64,000 bases of DNA from Cyprinodon diabolis. Lineage: Eukaryota > Chordata > Actinopteri > Cyprinodontiformes > Cyprinodontidae. The translations under genes and the position numbers were made by a program. This document shows positions 12,869-24,964 of the stretch, one piece after another. The notes beneath the pieces are model-generated. The model searched no databases, was not told where the DNA came from, and saw nothing but the letters and a program-made list of their open reading frames with translations. Location of the stretch: positions 28,544,501 to 28,608,500 of the forward strand of contig CM060070.1 in the NCBI GenBank assembly GCA_030533445.1. The letters run 5' to 3'. Each line of letters opens with the position of its first letter. Within the stretch, counting starts at the first letter, position 1.

Positions 12869-15800
12869 ATGTCTACCTCGCTGATGCAGTTGGTCTGCTT
12901 TTCTTTAAGTATGTAAATGTAGCTCAAACAGAATTTCAACCATTTTAAATATATTTTTGTTACATCCTCTTTGACCCACAGTCTAACACCTGTCTCTGGT
13001 CTCTGTCATCAGTGCTGTCCATGTGGTCTACTGTATACTGCTGGTCTTACCACACGTCGAACAACACAATGAACTGGGAATCAGCCAGAAAATGGTGCAG
13101 GGAACATTTTACTGACATGGTGGCAATTCAGAACCAAGAGGAGATTGAGCACCTGAAAACTCTGCTGCCCAGGAGGAGAGGCTACTACTGGATTGGGATT
13201 CGCAAGGTTAATAATGTCTGGACCTGGGTTGGAACCAACAAACCACTGACAAAAGAGGCAGAAAACTGGGCAACCAATGAACCAAATAATGGGGACAGGC
13301 TGCAAACATCGAGCCAAGAGGAGGATTGTGTTGAGATGTACATTAAAAGGGAGGTGGATGAAGGAAAGTGGAATGATGAGAGGTGCTCAAAAAGTAAAAC
13401 TGCGTTGTGTTATACAGGTGAGCTCTTCATTTTTCTTTAGTTTTCCTGATCTTAAGTTGAAAGCATCATTAAAGCTTAAAATCCAAAGAATTTAAAATAC
13501 GTGTTTTTTGGCAGCTTCCTGTAAAACAGATTCATGCCTTCATGGTGAATGTGTGGAGACCATCAACAGCCACATGTGCAAATGCAATCCAGGTTTTTAT
13601 GGAGACAAGTGTGAGCAAGGTGAGAAAATGTACTTTGTTTTTTTTCTTTTTTTCCAGTTTTGGTTCACGTTGGTATTTACCTTTAAATGCATTTGACTAA
13701 ATGTATTATGTTCTATTTGTAGTTGTAGAATGTGACAAAGATGCAGTGATCCCCCCCCAAAAAGGAAGGGTTGATTGCATCCATAAGTACGGGAACTTCT
13801 CCTATGACTCGCTGTGCCAGTATTCCTGTGAGGAAGGATACCAACCAACTCTGTCAGAACCTCAGAGATGCCTTGCAACAAAGGATTGGTCCAGTCAGGC
13901 TCCTACGTGTGAATGTAAGTTGAACTGTAACAGAAAGCAACACAGGAGGAAGCATTTAAACCTTTTCTAAGTTAGTAATAAAAGTTTGTATTCATTTTTT
14001 GTCCTGCCGCCTGCAGTGGTTCGGTGTCAGGAACTCTCTGCTCCTGCAAGAGGATCAGTCAATTGTTCTGACCCCCTGGAAAAATTCAGCTATCTTTCAA
14101 GCTGCAGCTTTACCTGTGAGGAAGGATACCAACTAGATGATTCCTCCTCCTTTACTCTACAATGTGAATCATCGGGGAAATGGAACACATCAAAGCCATC
14201 GTGTGTCGGTACGGCTGCTGATTTTCCACAATTAGAAAAACTTTTTTTTAACAATAAAGATCCCATTTCTGTCTTTTAGTCAAACTGAAAAGGTTTATTT
14301 GACATGTTGTAAAATCGTTTGCTGCTGTTCAGTGCTCTGTACTCACTTTAAATTGAGGCTATTTTGTAAAATTGTGTTTTCAAGGATTGAAAAATATTTT
14401 AAAAGCTTATTTCAATTCAAACATTTTTTTTACAGCTGTTCAGTGTCCTGCTCTTCAGGATCCAGACAATGGTTTTATGAGCTGTGAAGACATGACTTTC
14501 AGCTATACAAAGTCCTGCAGCTTCAGATGTTCCCCTGGCTATCGCCTTGTGGGACCAAGCAGGGTCACATGCACAGCAGCAGCGGAATGGAGTGAGCAGG
14601 TGCCACACTGTGAAGGTGAGAGTTACCTTTAAATATGCGCTCCTTAGAAAAAGACCTGAAGCCGCTTTAAGAAAAAGCAGAAAGGTCTTGCATAAAAATA
14701 TATTCTATAACTAGATTTTTTTTTTCCCAATGACAGCCATAACTTGTCAGAATCCGGGAACAGGAGATAATCTGATCCTTCAGTGCAGTGAATCACTGGG
14801 AGTCAACTCTTCCTGTAACTTCAGCTGCGAACCAGGCTTTAAACTGCAGGGAGAGAAAAGCATTCAGTGTTCTGAGGATGGTCAGTGGAGTCATGCTGCA
14901 CCCACCTGCAAAGGTATGATTATTCAATCAAAGTTTCCTGTATATACAATCTTCAGTTTTTCCACTTATCAAATTAAATCTGTTACTGTGTCCTGCAGCT
15001 GTCCAGTGTCCAGCCCTCCAGGATTTAGAAAACGGAGTTCTAAACTGTGAAGATGAAACTGAGATGAAATTCAGCTACAGAAAGACCTGTAGCTTCATCT
15101 GTGCGCCAGGCTTTAAACTCCAGGGGGCGCAAAGCATTAAATGTTCTGAAGATGGAGAGTGGAGCAATGCCACACCTTCCTGTGAAGGTATGGATTCCTT
15201 ATCTTATATACAGCATCAGAAATATTCTGGGATTATTATCCTTTTTCATACACCTTGCAAAGTTTAACAGCTTCACTTTTCAATAAAACTATTTTGTAAA
15301 CCTGTGTTTTCAAGACTGAAATTGTATTAAAGAAAACTTATTGTAACTTAAATGTTTTGCAGCTGTCCAGTGTCCTGCTCTTCAGGATCCAGACAATGGT
15401 TTTATGAGCTGCGAGGACAGAAGTTTCAGCTTTACAAAGTCCTGCAGCTTCAGATGTTCCCCTGGCTATCACCTGGTGGGACCAAGCAGGGTCACATGCA
15501 CAGCAGCAGCTGAATGGAGTGAGCAGGTGCCACACTGTGAAGGTGAGAGTTACCTTTGAGTATGTAATCCATTTTAAAAAGACCTTAAGCCTCTGGTTCC
15601 CTGTTGACACGTTAATCAAATCTGCACAGCTTTAAGAAAAAGCAGAAAGGTCTTGCATAACAATATATTCTATAACAATCTTATTTTTTTTTTTTCAATG
15701 ACAGCCATAACTTGTCAAAATCCGGGAACAGGAGATAATCTGATCCTTCAGTGCAGTGAATCACTGAGAGTCAACTCTTCCTGTAACTTCAGCTGCGAAC

Positions 15801-18209
15801 CAGGCTTTAAACTGCAGGGAGATAAAAGCATTCAGTGTTCTGAGGATGGTCAGTGGAGTCATGCTGCACCCACCTGCAAAGGTATGATTATTCAATCAAA
15901 GTTTCCTGTATATACAATCTTCAGTTTTTCCACTTATCAAATTAAATCTGTTACTGTGTCCTGCAGCTGTCCAGTGTCCAGCCCTCCAGGATTTAGAAAA
16001 CGGAGTTCTAAACTGTGAAGATGAAACTGAGATGAAATTCAGCTACAGAAAGACCTGTAGCTTCATCTGTGCGCCAGGCTTTAAACTCCAGGGGGCGCAA
16101 AGCATTAAATGTTCTGAAGATGGAGAGTGGAGCAATGCCACACCTTCCTGTGAAGGTATGGATTCCTTATCTTATATACAGCATCAGAAATATTCTGGGA
16201 TTATTATCCTTTTTCATACACCTTGCAAAGTTTAACAGCTTCACTTTTCAATAAAACTATTTTGTAAACCTGTGTTTTCAAGACTGAAATTGTATTAAAG
16301 AAAACTTATTGTAACTTAAATGTTTTGCAGCTGTCCAGTGTCCTGCTCTTCAGGATCCAGACAATGGTTTTATGAGCTGTGAGGACATGACTTTCAGCTA
16401 TACAAAGTCCTGCAGCTTCAGATGTTCCCCTGGCTATCACCTGGTGGGACCAAGCAGGGTCACATGCACAGCAGCAGCTGAATGGAGTGAGCAGGTGCCA
16501 CACTGTGAAGGTGAGAGTTACCTTTGAGTATGTAATCCGTTTTAAAAAGACCTTAAGCCTCTGGTTCCCTGTTGACACGTTAATCAAATCTGCACAGCTT
16601 TAAGAAAAACAGAAAGGTCTTGCATAACAATATATTCTATAACAATCTTATTATTTTTTTTTCAATGACAGCCATAACTTGTCAAAATCCGGGAACAGGA
16701 GATAATCTGATCCTTCAGTGCAGTGAATCACTGAGAGTCAACTCTTCCTGTAACTTCAGCTGCGAACCAGGCTTTAAACTGCAGGGAGAGAAAAGCATTC
16801 AGTGTTCTGAGGATGGTCAGTGGAGTCATGCCACGCCCACCTGCAAAGGTATGGTTGAATAGGGATTTGCTTTGGTAAAGTTTTCCGTATATAAAATCTT
16901 TTTTATATATTTTTTCTTTCCTCTGGGATATTTTCAGTTTTTCCACATATTAAGTTAAATGTGTTACTGTGTCCTGCAGCTGTCCAGTGTCCAGCCCTCC
17001 AGGATTTAGAAAACGGAGTTCTAAACTGTGAAGATAAAACTGAGATGAAATTCAGCTACAGAAAGACCTGTAGCTTCATCTGTGCACCAGGCTTTAAACT
17101 CCAGGGGGCACAAAGCATTAAATGTTCTGAAGATGGAGAGTGGAGCAATGCCACACCTTCCTGTGAAGGTATGGATTACTTATCTTATATACAGACTATT
17201 ATCTCTTTTTTTTAACACACCTTGCATAGTTTAACAGCTTCACATTTCATTAAGACTGTTTTGTAAACCTGTGTTTTCAAGATTGAAAATGTATTAAAAA
17301 GCTTATTGTAATTGAAATGTTTTGCAGCTGTCCAGTGTCCTGCTCTTCAGGATCCAGAAAATGGTTTTATGAGCTGTGAGGACAGAAGTTTCAGCTTTAC
17401 AAAGTCCTGCAGCTTCAGATGTTCCCCGGGCTATCACCTGGTGGGACCAAGCAGGGTCACATGCACAGCAGCAGCTGAATGGAGTGAGCAGGTGCCACAC
17501 TGTGAAGGTGAGAGTTACCTTTGAGTGCGCACTTCAAAAAAACAGAAAATATTTCTGGCCTACATGTGCACTCAATTGTAAGCTTGATTTGTTGTGTTCC
17601 ATTTTATAACATGATTCCTCCTTATTCCCCAGCTGTCAAGTGCCCTCTTCTTGAAGAGCCTGAAAATGGTCGTATGAATTGCTCAGACAGCCTGCAGGTT
17701 TTCAACTCTACGTGTTCCTTCAGATGCAATCCAGATTTCCTATTAGATGGACACGAGATCCTGACCTGTAATCGTCGTGGCACTTGGACCGAAAAGAAAC
17801 CCACTTGTCGAGGTACATAAAACAGAAGATTAAAAAGAAGTTCCCATAAGAGAAAAAAAATCAATGTTCTAAATATAAAACTGAGTTGATCCTGGGTCAG
17901 ATTATTCACATTCGGTGGTGTTTCCACAGCTGCTCCAGTTTCTGCCACTGTTGTTACTGGTGGAGTGGCAGCAGGGGGCACCGCCTTAGTATCCGGTCTG
18001 TCTCTGGCTATGTGGGTTATGAAAAAACTGAAGCAGAGAGCGTCCAAGTTTGAGCTGAACAGGTAAATGTCGTTTTTTAACAGGTCAAATCAGAAATTTT
18101 AGGAATCAATAAACTCATCTTGTTTTCTTCTCATGTTGTTCCTCACAGCAGCTCCGAGGTGGAGGCACCACTCCAGGTCTACAAAAACAGCATCGACAGT
18201 CTCATCTAA
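12869..18209 (+). CDS. sele: Long selectin: lectin, EGF, 13 CCP domains, TM, short tail
   Basis: A cell-surface adhesion receptor that would bind sialylated, fucosylated glycans on leukocytes. Coding exons: 12869-12908 (signal peptide), 13013-13417 (C-type lectin), 13515-13619 (EGF), then CCPs at 13723-13914, 14017-14208, 14436-14615, 14737-14913, 14999-15187, 15363-15542, 15705-15881, 15967-16155, 16331-16510, 16672-16848, 16980-17168, 17328-17507 and 17633-17812, membrane exon 17930-18062, and last exon 18149-18209. They sum to 1041 codons plus stop, in frame. The lectin domain has the calcium and fucose residues NEPNN, EEDCVE and [19 protein letters not shown] matches E-selectin best, but naming by lectin similarity alone is uncertain and P-selectin-like is possible. 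Human selectins have 2, 6 or 9 CCPs, so 13 is high. All CCP exons are symmetrical phase 1-1 apart from small end variants. Confidence 0.9.
14737..17507 (+). repeat. Three tandem copies of a three-CCP exon module
   Basis: CCPs 4-6, 7-9 and 10-12 repeat with the same exon lengths (177, 189, 180). The first two copies start 968 bp apart and are nearly identical through introns as well as exons; the third is spaced 967-1013 bp on and somewhat more diverged in its introns. CCP3 (14436-14615) is the 180-bp type, a remnant of an earlier unit. All exons are phase 1-1, so each addition keeps the frame and lengthens the stalk by three domains. Confidence 0.95.
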
Positions 18210-18560
18210 GCAACGAATTTTCAAAAAAACAACACTTAAAAATAAATTTAACCAAAAAGGATTAAAGTTAGAAGTATGAATTTTCTCCCAATGGGAGTTC
18301 AATATAGAACATATTGTTCTACTACATAATCAGTATGCTGGAAATCTATTTTATTTTGGCCTTTTTGTGAATGTTGCACAAGATTGTTGGTGAAATTGTG
18401 AAATAACTTTCTTATATATATATATATTTTTTTTTTTTTTCTATACAGTATGTATTTATAGGATCTGTATTTCTACATATTTAATGTAAAAATAATCATT
18501 GCCCTTAAGGTCAGCTGCGTCTGTACATGCTTGGGCACATTTTTATATGCAATTAAACCT

Positions 18561-18566
18561 AATAAA
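18561..18566 (+). terminator. Poly(A) signal of the long selectin
   Basis: AATAAA about 350 bp after the stop codon. An earlier AATAAA-like site lies near 18240; which one is used is not known. Confidence 0.55.
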
Positions 18567-18619
18567 TGTGTTAAATACTGAAAATGTAATCATTATAGTA
18601 CACACATCACCGTGTCCTA

Positions 18620-19415
18620 TATTAGATCAGTTCTGTTTCCATATTAAGCATTAAGGTTTAGCTATCAACAAAAAGTCCTACCAGCCATGATGTTTGTCTC
18701 AAACTTTTCCCACACTCTGATCAATGACAGTCATCCTGTTTCTGCCTCTGAACTGACCTCTGTTTCAAAGGGGTAGAAAAATAATACGGGTAAAATCCCC
18801 AGGAAGTAAAATGAACTTCTGCAATTGTCTGTTTCACAAATGATCAGCATTCTCTGCAGAGAGGTTGTCATTTGTCAGCAGTTAGGGAGAATGACCAAAG
18901 GGTTATAAGTCAAAGTCCCATAGCAAAAACTTTCACTTCTTCAACTAGACCAAACCTGGCCTATTGTTTAACGTGACCTTGACCGCATAAGTCTCTGTCT
19001 CCATGACATCAACAACATCTATTTCAGATTACTGTGTCTTGGTCAGCTCAATGGCTTTGCTTTAACACAACTTATTTCACAGAATGTGTTTTCCTTGAGG
19101 GTCACAATCCGTCAATTAAGTAGTAGAAGTTCAGGCAGACAGGCATGTTTACCTTTGTTAATTATAAATTATGCAATCAATGTGGTACTATCTTATCTGA
19201 TACCCAAAGAAAAAAATATATATTTTTTATTTTTGTGTTTGAGTGAACATTCATTTTATCTGAGACACCCAAAAGCTTCACTCTTTATTGGTATGTTGTG
19301 AGAGACAGATTAATTTACAGAAACAGAACAAAAACGGCTTATTGCGCAGTAAGGTATTGATGGTTGAAATTTCTGTATTTTTATATCATGAAAAATTTCA
19401 AAGCATCTCAGATCC
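18620..19415. other. No gene recognised
   Basis: Intergenic DNA between the long selectin and the transposon cluster. I see no motif or repeat end. Confidence 0.4.
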
Positions 19416-19416
19416 C

Positions 19417-21420
19417 ATTCAATTCAATTCAATTCAATTCAGTTTATTTATATAGCGCCAAATTCACAACACATGTCATCTCAAGGCACTTTACAGTTCA
19501 ACCAGATCATACAGTCAAATTGATACAAAGTTTTCTATCTAAGGAAAACCAGTTGATTGCATTGACTCATTGACTCAAATACAATCCCTCACACTAAGCA
19601 TGCTTGTAGCGACAGTGGAGAGGAAAAACTCCCTTTTAACAGGAAGAAACCTCCAGCAGAACCAGGCTCAGTGCGAGCGGCCATCTGCCGAGGCCGACTG
19701 GGGTTCAAGGAGACAGAAACAGAGAGGCGGCCCCGTCCAGGGAACACACAGCCAGGCAGACGAGCTCCAAGGCAGCTCCCATGCCAGAGGATGAAGAGAG
19801 CACATCCACCCAGCCACGGCCAGAGAAACAGGACCACACCTGAAGACAGCATCACCCCTGGACAGGAGATTTCTAATTTTTGCAATGTTCCTCAGATGAA
19901 AGAAGGAAATTCTAGAAACCTCCTTGACCTGGGATTTAAATGACAGGTCCTGATCAAAAATAACACCAAGATTTTTTACTTTATTATCTGAAATCAGTTT
20001 AATCCAATCCAAATGAAGTGACTGGCTAATCAGCTTCTTTTTCAGAGACTCGGGTCCAAAGACTATAACTTCTGTTTTGTCTGCATTCAGAAGCAGAAAG
20101 TTAAGAGTCATCCAGGTTTTTATGTCTTCAAGACATGCCTGTAATCTATGTAATGGTTTAGCTTCATCTGGATTTATAGACAGATATAGCTGGGTATCAT
20201 CAGCATAACAGTGGAAATTAATCCCATGCTGTCTAATAACTCTACCAATTGGGAGCATGTATAAAGTAAAGAGAATTGGTCCTAGCACTGATCCCTGTGG
20301 TACTCCACAGTTAACCTTTGAGCGTGTTGAAGATCTATCATTAACATAAACAAACTGAATTCGATCAGATAGATAAGATTTAAACCAGTCTAGTGCTGTT
20401 CCTTTAATTCCAACAAAATATTCAAGTCTTTCTAAAAGAATATTATGGTCAACTGTATCAAATGCAGCACTAAGATCCAACAGGACGAGCACAGATACAA
20501 GTCCATTATCTGAGGCCATGAGAATATCATTAGTGACTTTCACCAGAGCTGTTTCAGTGCTATGATGAGCTCTAAAGCCAGACTGAAACTCTTCAAAAAG
20601 TTCATTATGGTGTAAGTGGTCGCAAACTTGTTTGGCAACTACTTTCTCAAGAATTTTGGATAAGAAAGGAAGATTGGATATAGGTCTATAATTAACCAAG
20701 TCATCTGGGTCAAGAGACGGTTTCTTAAGCAGAGGTTTAATTACAGCAACCTTAAAAGCTTTAGGTACATATCCCTGTAACAGAGATAGATTAATCACAT
20801 CTAAAATGGAGGAGGAGATCAAAGGGAATACCTCCTTAAATAACCTGGTTGGAACTGGATCTAACATACAAGTTGAAGGCTTAGATGAAGACAATAATTT
20901 TGCTAATTCAGAAAGTTCAACTGGATCAAAGCAGTCTAAACCCGGTTCAGATTCCATGACTAACTCAGGTACAATCGCGGATAGAGGAGTGCTTATGATC
21001 CTATTTTTAATAAGATCAATCTTATTTATAAAGAATCCCATAAAATCATTGCTGCTAAGAGCAGGTGGAATGGACGGTTCAACAGAGCTATGGCTCTGGG
21101 TGAGTTTGGCACCTGTATTAAAAAGAAATCTAGGATTATTCTTATTCTCCTCTATTAATGAGGAGAAGTATGCTGCTCTTGCTTTACAAAGGGTCCTCTT
21201 ATACAGCAGTAAACCATTTTTCCAGACTAGGAAGGACTCCCGCAGGCCTGTGGAGCGATATTTTCTCTCCAGTTTCCTAGCATTTTGCTTCAAAGTATGC
21301 AGCTCTGCATTAAACCAAGGAGCAAGCTTTCTATTTTCAACGGTTTTCATTTTCAAGGGAGCTGCGTTGTCTAAGGCAGTACGCAGAGAACTAGCAACCC
21401 CATCAACATTCAATCTGTAA
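19417..21420 (-). mobile_element. L2-type LINE, 5'-truncated, with intact reverse transcriptase core
   Basis: On the minus strand one open frame (21413 to 19668) encodes reverse transcriptase: [73 protein letters not shown] and the catalytic YADDTQLYL. The endonuclease domain upstream is missing (5' truncation). After KIRNLLS the frame jumps to non-RT sequence, so the C-terminal part has been deleted. The 3' end is an ATTGA-type short tandem at 19417-19440, the usual tail of this clade. It is non-autonomous now. Confidence 0.85.
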
Positions 21421-21724
21421 CAATAGTTAGACTTTTTAAGCAGAAGATATTCTGATAAAAAATACTTAAATACAATACGGATTAATTAAATTTAAGCAAT
21501 TGCCACATGTCTGCAACAGGTTGTAAATAATCTTATTAAGTGGATGTTGGTATAGAAACCAACATTTAATGTGGCAGAAAAACCGGAGATCAGCAAAGCC
21601 AAGGATTGCATTGGCCATAAAGATCCCCATTAAAAAGTGAATAAAGAAAAAAAGACTCAGCTGTCATATTTGGATGCACTGTACTGTATATTTCCCATGC
21701 ACCTTTTTCTTCCTTTGGCACTTT

Positions 21725-21805
21725 CTTCTCTTTTTGACTATTTGAGCTGATGTAACGAGTAAATTTCTCCACTGTGAGATCAATAAAGTCAACCAATCAA
21801 TCAAC
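21725..21805 (+). repeat. Short LINE/SINE tail fragment
   Basis: Contains GATGTAACGAGTAAATTTC, CCACTGTGAGATCAATAAAG and a CAATCAATCAA end, a tail common in fish retroposons. It sits immediately left of the solo LTR. Confidence 0.45.
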
Positions 21806-21819
21806 CAAGGATCACTGGT

Positions 21820-22092
21820 TGTTACGGCCCGAAGCCTTTCCTTTGGGTCTTTAAAATCCTTGTTTTACAGCTTCTAATTGGTGCTGATTGGAAGTGGAGG
21901 CAGTTGGCCAGGATAAAATCAGATCCAGATGAAGATGCACCATTCTTTCTCACAAAGCTAGCTCATTCTTTCTGTCCCTTTCCCTCTCCTCTCCAATCAG
22001 TTTTGATTTTTTTGTTAAATAAATCCCATTTTAAGTTATCCCATGCGTTGCTTCCCTTTAATTTGTTATAGTCCAAGAGCCAGACCATAACA
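21820..22092 (+). mobile_element. Solo LTR with 5-bp target-site duplication
   Basis: Starts TGTTACGG and ends CCATAACA, the inverted TG...CA ends of an LTR, and is flanked on both sides by CTGGT (21815-21819 and 22093-22097). It carries an AATAAA signal near 22018. No second LTR, gag or pol is nearby, so the internal part was probably lost by LTR-LTR recombination. The family (Gypsy-like or other) cannot be told from this alone, and the strand is set by the AATAAA. Confidence 0.75.
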
Positions 22093-22190
22093 CTGGTAGG
22101 TTAAATGTTTAATTGATCCATAAACTTAAGGATATAATCTGTTACTGTAACGAAATTCATAATGTGATAAATGGATGCATCACAATACAC

Positions 22191-24407
22191 CAGGGGCCGG
22201 ATCTATCAAAGGTTTGCGTGTATTAAAACGTGAGCTATTTCACTGCGCACGCTAAAAAATGTACAAACTGATCTATCAACAGCGTGCTAAAAGGATTTGG
22301 TCTTTAAAACGTGGTAAATAGCGCCTCTTATCCATTTAGTACTTTTTCTGCAATGAATATGCAATATGGGGCGTTTACACGCAAAAGTGCGTCTTGTGGG
22401 AGGAGAACATGTAAATATATTAATTTAGCACTTGCAAAGTGATTTATCAAACCTGAAAGCAATTTTGCTAACGATATCTGACTCTGTATTAACACGTTTC
22501 AAAAGAAGGTGCAAATGGTCTGTATGTGTAATTTCGCACATATGGCAGCGGTTATTGTCGCAAGAAGGAGACATCGAAATGAAGCAAGGAGACGCAGAGA
22601 ACGCATTTTTTCACTCCGTGTGAATATTTTTGGAATGAACGAGGAAACGATCATCAAAACATATCGTTTATCCAGCATTGCCATTTTGGAGCTGTTGGGG
22701 GAACTCCGAATGGATTTGGAGCCAGCCACAAGGAGGACCCACGCAATACCAGATATCACAAAACTCCTTGCAACATTGCACTTTTTTGCATCTGGGATCT
22801 CCCAATCTCGTTTTTCAGAAGTGCTGTCCGACGTTCTAAATGCCATGTCGCCCTGACGCCCTATCGGAGAACCCCGACCTCCCCCCTGCGCCTGTGGAGC
22901 AACATGCCAATGCTGCGGGAATGCGTACGCGCTGTCATCTTATCCACAGTCACTTCTTGTGAGCCATTTGGTATGTGCATATTTCTACAGGCCAATACAA
23001 AACACCTGTTTTTTTTTTGTTTTTTTTTGTTTTTTTTTTTTTACTGCAGTGAAGTAGAAATTCAGCCACATACCATCTTAGGGAATAAAGGTTGCCAAAG
23101 TTTGTATATATATATATATATATATTTTTTTTTTGGAGGGGGTGGGGGTGTCACAAACTACAAACTAGTTTGCCGCAAACCACAAAACGCGCAAAACCAT
23201 CATTTAAATAGGGTGTCTCCAACAGTTTTGCACCTGCCACCAGTTACGCAATCGCTCTTGTTAAATCACCCGCAAACCATGGTTCAGCCACTCGCGCAAA
23301 ATTCCAGTTTGCGAGCGCAAATTACTGCACGCAAAATTCGACCTTGATAAATCCGGCTCCAGGGGTTTTCAAAGTGGGTGCCGCGGCACCTAGGGGTACC
23401 ACGAGGTCACTACAGGGGTGCCGCAGGATTTTTTCATAGATTGATGAGAGTTTTATATTGAATGCACATTTTTACATTTTAACAATTTTGTAAATTTATT
23501 TTGATGTAAGCAAATATATTCTAAGGCGAGGGGCTTCATTTTATGTTTTCTTTACTACTTTGAAAAAAATGACAGAAAAATAATTATTATCAAATAATGT
23601 CAAATAGTCATTATAAGTTTAGGGGTACCACGGCTGGGTGTAAAAATGTGTAGGGGTACTGTTGAAGAAAAATTATTATTTTTAGTTTTTAATACAGTTA
23701 ATCTTATGGCATGTGTAAAAGGTATGTTGAACACTCTCATTTTGAACATATTTCTTAATTTTGAACAAGTTTGTGAAGATAACCTTTCCTTGAACCAAAG
23801 CACTGAATTTAAGTTTGTTCCTGAGAATTTATGGCAGGAAGAGGCCCCCGCATTCCAACAGCTATTCTGTGAGGTCTTATCTCAAGTTTTCTTTAGCCAG
23901 ATGTTTGCCGTAAATTAGGGGAAGCTCTAAGTTTTTCTGAGTGTCAGAGATAGCTCCTGGTTGGAGGAGCAAAAGCCAGCCTTATTTGAATAAATTAAAT
24001 ACAAGAGGATAAAACTTTCTACATAGAAGTAAAAAATCAGATTTGCTCTTTCAACTCTCCAAAGATGTCTTTGTACGTCTTTGCTTTCTTTCCTTCTCTC
24101 CATTAATGTCAGGTAATTGAATGTATGTCTCCGTTGTTCTGCAGTTTCTGGTGTAAGTTTATGCATTGTCTTATTTCTAATTTTGTGCATTGTCTTATTT
24201 TTAAGTTTGTTCATTGTCTTATATTGGATTAAACTATGTAATTCTGTGACGTCAACACGCATTGCTGGTTTTCCTTGTGGCCACATGCAGCTCGCCGAGA
24301 GGAACCTGGGGAAGGAAGAGAGAAGCCAACCTTTTTCCAAAGTTAACTATTTTAGAATATTTTCTTCCTTAACAGTACCTTGAGCCAAAAAAGTTTGGGA
24401 ACCACTG
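22191..24407 (+). mobile_element. hAT-type non-autonomous element, split by a Harbinger insertion
   Basis: Right end AAGTTTGGGAACCACTG (24391-24407) is the inverse of the hAT-like left end CAGGGGTTTTCAAAG at 23360. The 8-bp flanks CAATACAC (22183-22190) and CAATAGAC (24408-24415) match at 7 of 8 positions and fit a hAT target duplication. The first three bases (CAG, 22191-22193) are cut off from the rest by the nested element at 22194-23359. No intact transposase is seen. Confidence 0.75.
22194..23359 (+). mobile_element. PIF/Harbinger element nested in a hAT element
   Basis: Terminal repeats are GGGCCGGATCTATCAA on the left and TTGATAAATCCGGCTC on the right (14 of 16 match when inverted). 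The 3-bp target duplication CAG lies at 22191-22193 and 23360-23362. An open frame at about 22509-22856 resembles the start of a HARBI1-like transposase (RRRRERIFSLRVNIF, SSIAILELLGELRMDLEPAT) and ends early. The DDE nuclease part is missing, so this copy cannot move by itself. Confidence 0.75.
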
Positions 24408-24415
24408 CAATAGAC

Positions 24416-24960
24416 AATACAACATTTAAGGTAAGAACCATGATTGCTCTTTGTTGCTGACAAATCTTAAAACTTAAATGATTGATGCAAAAAAGAGAAA
24501 AATCATGGGCTTTTTCAGTTATAAATGTTTAAGGTACTGTTCCTAGACTTAAGAAATTATTGTTGTAGAGCACAAGAGGAAATGTGGAGATCATTTTCTA
24601 AAATGATCAAATAAAAAATAACAAAGACATCTATGCGGACATAAAGAACAGCATAGAAAGTCGAATGATTTACAGATGACTCTGTGATAAAAATGTTTTC
24701 CTGGTTCCTGGGATTGAAAGGAGTCAAATCAGCAGTCAACAATGAGTTTAGGGATTATGCGATCATGCCGGTAATCAGTGGCACCAGAGTAAATCTAGAG
24801 GAAAAAAAATTCAATCTCTATTCTATCAAAGAAAAAAAATCTCATACTAAAACAACCTGACAGACTAAGACATGGTTATATAACTCAGAAACAGAGAGTC
24901 TGAATGATATTTATTTCCTTGTACCTAAAAACTAGAAAATCGACCCTAGAATCTGAAAAT
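24416..24960. other. Upstream region of the second selectin
   Basis: AT-rich; no gene seen between the hAT element and the kappaB-like site at 24965. Confidence 0.4.
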
Positions 24961-24964
24961 GAGT

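Noticed and set aside
17622..18047. A 141-codon minus-strand frame across the last selectin CCP and membrane exons
   Set aside because: Antisense shadow of the selectin exons and their intron; no known domain.
20806..21420. A 204-codon plus-strand frame
   Set aside because: It is the antisense of the L2 reverse transcriptase frame and shows no domain of its own.
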